In this document: piece after piece, positions 40,632 to 42,263 of the stretch
How positions within the stretch are numbered: the first letter of the stretch is position 1
How the letters are laid out: each line of letters opens with the position of its first letter
Source: Haloterrigena salina JCM 13891
GTDB lineage: Archaea > Halobacteriota > Halobacteria > Halobacteriales > Natrialbaceae
Length of the DNA stretch: 42,263 nucleotides
Assembly (NCBI RefSeq): GCF_000337495.1
Contig: NZ_AOIS01000045.1
Location: 871-43,133 of the forward strand
Reading direction: 5' to 3'
Notes under the pieces: generated by a model
The model's database searches: none
Told to the model about the DNA's origin: nothing
The model's input: only the letters and a program-made list of their open reading frames with translations
Position numbers and translations under genes: made by a program

Positions 40632-42263
40632 ATGGCACGCGATCCTGCAGTATTGGATGATGGTGAATCCAGCGGCACGAACCCCGAGAGAGCGGATTAC
40701 GGGAATAATAACACGTTACTTGACCGTCGCTCGTACCTGAAATTGGCGGGGGCAACGACGGCCGCGGCGACCGCAGTGACCGCAGCGACCGGCGCTGCGA
40801 GCGCGGCCGACTACGACGTGATTCGGGCCCAGGGACAGACGATCAACATCGGCAGCGGGGAAACGTTCGAGAACAAACTGATCGATCTCACGACCGGCAG
40901 CAGCGTGCTGTTGATGGTCAACGGAGCGAACTCGACGATCCGGAACGTCGGCTTCAAAGGCCTCCACCGGGGCGACGGGTTCATGATCTCGATCAACGCC
41001 GGCCGCGGCGACGTGCTCGTCGAAAACGTCTATCTCGGCGACGGGTCGACGAAGGAAGGTGCGGATTTCGTTCACGGGCCCGGCGCGGTCTTCATGCACC
41101 GGAACAACGACGCCGACGTGACGTTCCGCCGCTGTAACGTACAGGGGTGGCCGAATAACGCCTTCTACTGTTCGAACACCGCCCACGGCGGCAGCGCCCG
41201 GTTCGAGTACTGTTTCGGCAAGAACAACGGCGTTTCGACGTACCGCGTCGCGAGCGGGAACGACGCGATCATCGGTTGCGTCGCGTACAACGACAACACC
41301 GACTACGGACAGGGCTACGGCGGCTACGGCGAGACGAACGGCCGCCCCGTCTGGGTCTGGAACGGCGGCACCGTGACCATCCGCGACTCGAACTTCTCCG
41401 ACGGCCCGTACCCGTACGCGCTGGTCGCCGGCGCGAACAACTCGCCCGGCCGCGCCACCTTCGAGAGCGGCGGCTACAGCGGCAACATCCGTCGGGGCGC
41501 CGGTTCGACCGTCACCGTCGGCAGCGCCGTCTCGAGCGATCCCGATCTCTCGATTCCCGACGGCGTTCCCACGTCGGCCGAGGCGGCGGCCTCGGGCGGC
41601 GAGCAGCGAACCCGCGGCGACCACGAGAACCTCCGGCACACCTACGAGTTCGTCGCCGAAGGCGAGAGCGAGCCGACCGACTACTACTTCGAGGTCGAAG
41701 AAGGACCGATCGAGCCTTCGTCGTACAACGGCGCGACGATCGAACCGGAGTACACGTGGGTCAACGACGACGGCACGCGCGCCGCGGGCCGCATCGTCGA
41801 CGGCCGCCACGCCTGGGAGTTCGATTCGCCGCTCGTCGACGTCACCGTCGACGGTCCGGCCACCCCCCTCGTCAACGACCGGCAGTCGAACCTCGATCGT
41901 TACCCGCGTTCGGGCGCGGCCGGCGACGACTGGAAGGGCGACATGCCGTGGCACGGCACCGACAGCGGATCGTCGGACGAACCCACCGACGACGGTGGCG
42001 ACGGAAACACCGACGGCGACGACGGCGAACGCGCGTTCGAACACACCTACGAGTTCGTTGCCGAAGGCGCAAGCGAGCCGACCGACTACTACTTCGAGGT
42101 CGAGGAGGGCCCCATCGAGCCCTCCACGTACAACGGTGCGACGGTCGAGGAGTCCCGCATGTGGGTCAGCGACGACGGCACGCGCGCCGCGGGCCGCGTC
42201 GTCGACGGCCGCCACGCCTGGGAGTTCGACTCGCTGCTCGTCGACGTCACCGTCGACGGCCCA
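40632..42263 (+). CDS. Tat-exported right-handed beta-helix protein with 74-residue repeats (3' end missing)
   Basis: 544 codons are open to the window edge with no stop, so the C-terminus is missing. A twin-arginine signal is present: DRRSYLKLAGA (R32, R33), then an alanine/threonine-rich stretch with likely cleavage after ASA (about 58). Residues 60-315 have the N/G/D-rich short-strand pattern of a pectate-lyase-like parallel beta-helix (IRNVGFKGLHRGDGFMISIN, VLVENVYLGDGSTKEGADFV, TVTIRDSNFSDGPYPYALVA). Two copies of a module at 336-409 and 471-544 follow, joined by a D/G/T-rich linker. Probably a surface or secreted polysaccharide-binding or -cleaving protein; no catalytic residues could be assigned. 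Confidence 0.85.
   Translation, partial: MARDPAVLDDGESSGTNPERADYGNNNTLLDRRSYLKLAGATTAAATAVTAATGAASAADYDVIRAQGQTINIGSGETFENKLIDLTTGSSVLLMVNGANSTIRNVGFKGLHRGDGFMISINAGRGDVLVENVYLGDGSTKEGADFVHGPGAVFMHRNNDADVTFRRCNVQGWPNNAFYCSNTAHGGSARFEYCFGKNNGVSTYRVASGNDAIIGCVAYNDNTDYGQGYGGYGETNGRPVWVWNGGTVTIRDSNFSDGPYPYALVAGANNSPGRATFESGGYSGNIRRGAGSTVTVGSAVSSDPDLSIPDGVPTSAEAAASGGEQRTRGDHENLRHTYEFVAEGESEPTDYYFEVEEGPIEPSSYNGATIEPEYTWVNDDGTRAAGRIVDGRHAWEFDSPLVDVTVDGPATPLVNDRQSNLDRYPRSGAAGDDWKGDMPWHGTDSGSSDEPTDDGGDGNTDGDDGERAFEHTYEFVAEGASEPTDYYFEVEEGPIEPSTYNGATVEESRMWVSDDGTRAAGRVVDGRHAWEFDSLLVDVTVDGP
41637..41858 (+). repeat. 74-residue module, copy A
   Basis: 222 nt encoding HTYEFVAEGESEPTDYYFEV, EEGPIEPSSYNGATIE, a variable EPEYTWVN, then DDGTRAAGRIVDGRHAWEFD and VDVTVDGP. 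It is highly similar at DNA level to copy B. Confidence 0.9.
42042..42263 (+). repeat. 74-residue module, copy B
   Basis: 222 nt, 405 bp downstream of copy A and ending exactly at the window edge. It differs mainly in the stretch before the WV dipeptide (EESRM instead of EPEYT) and at scattered synonymous sites. Further copies may lie outside the window. Confidence 0.9.

Noticed and set aside
40716..42215. 499-codon minus-strand open frame opposite the beta-helix gene
   Set aside because: It is antisense to a plus-strand frame with a Tat signal, beta-helix pattern and promoter. Its own composition (V/R/A-rich, no domain) is that of a high-GC shadow frame.
1..42263. CRISPR array, cas genes, toxin-antitoxin pair or provirus
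   Set aside because: I looked for regularly spaced repeats, Cas motifs, small overlapping toxin-antitoxin pairs and phage structural genes and saw none. The repeats present are tRNA flanks, hairpins and an in-gene protein module.

Overview
The window is a GC-rich haloarchaeal chromosome segment, most likely from the Natrialbales (Natrinema/Haloterrigena-like; the order is inferred, the class is secure). The evidence is strongly acidic proteins with D/E-rich tails, archaeal TATA boxes about 25-35 nt upstream of start codons, mostly without Shine-Dalgarno sites, a complete archaeal S10-spc ribosomal gene order with rnp1 inside it, and lineage-typical families (HalOD1, PAS/GAF histidine kinase, Mch, DUF4112).

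Region by region. (1) 1-158 is the 5' end of a thiolase-family gene leaving the window. (2) 609-15194, all on the minus strand, is one long, tightly packed operon: a SPOUT RNA methyltransferase, then rpl3-rpl4-rpl23-rpl2-rps19-rpl22-rps3-rpl29-rnp1-rps17-rpl14-rpl24-rps4e-rpl5-rps14-rps8-rpl6-rpl32e-rpl19e-rpl18-rps5-rpl30-rpl15-secY. It couples ribosome assembly, RNase P and the Sec translocon. (3) 15462-18602 is an orphan GAF plus five-PAS histidine kinase. (4) 18730-19470 holds two identical tRNA-Gly(GCC) genes, each followed by a homologous flank that ends in a relic of the tRNA 3' half. (5) 19616-27489 holds small regulatory and zinc proteins, a thiamine-binding-like protein, mch, a multiply frameshifted pseudogene, a membrane protein, a GTPBP1-type translational GTPase and pyrF. 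(6) 27550-31345 holds a VOC protein and a dehalogenase-rich cluster: an Asp-nucleophile alpha/beta hydrolase, a MarR-like regulator, a type II L-2-haloacid dehalogenase and a divergent DehI-family (group I) haloacid dehalogenase. (7) 31383-33005 is a divergent methyltransferase/SDR pair. (8) 33065-35329 puts methylglyoxal synthase next to a KhtT/KhtU-type K+/H+ antiporter pair. (9) 35456-36115 is a HAD hydrolase. (10) 36161-40402 is an envelope-glycan group: a Wzx/MATE-like flippase and two alkaline-phosphatase/sulfatase-superfamily proteins. (11) 40403-42263 is an abrupt AT-rich promoter tract followed by a Tat-exported right-handed beta-helix protein with 74-residue repeats, cut by the window end.

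The most distinctive points are the mgsA-antiporter linkage, two unrelated classes of haloacid dehalogenase back to back, a triplet of strong palindromes inside an in-frame insertion of rnp1, and the duplicated tRNA-Gly unit with tRNA 3'-end relics. All functional statements come from reading the sequence. No database search was run.
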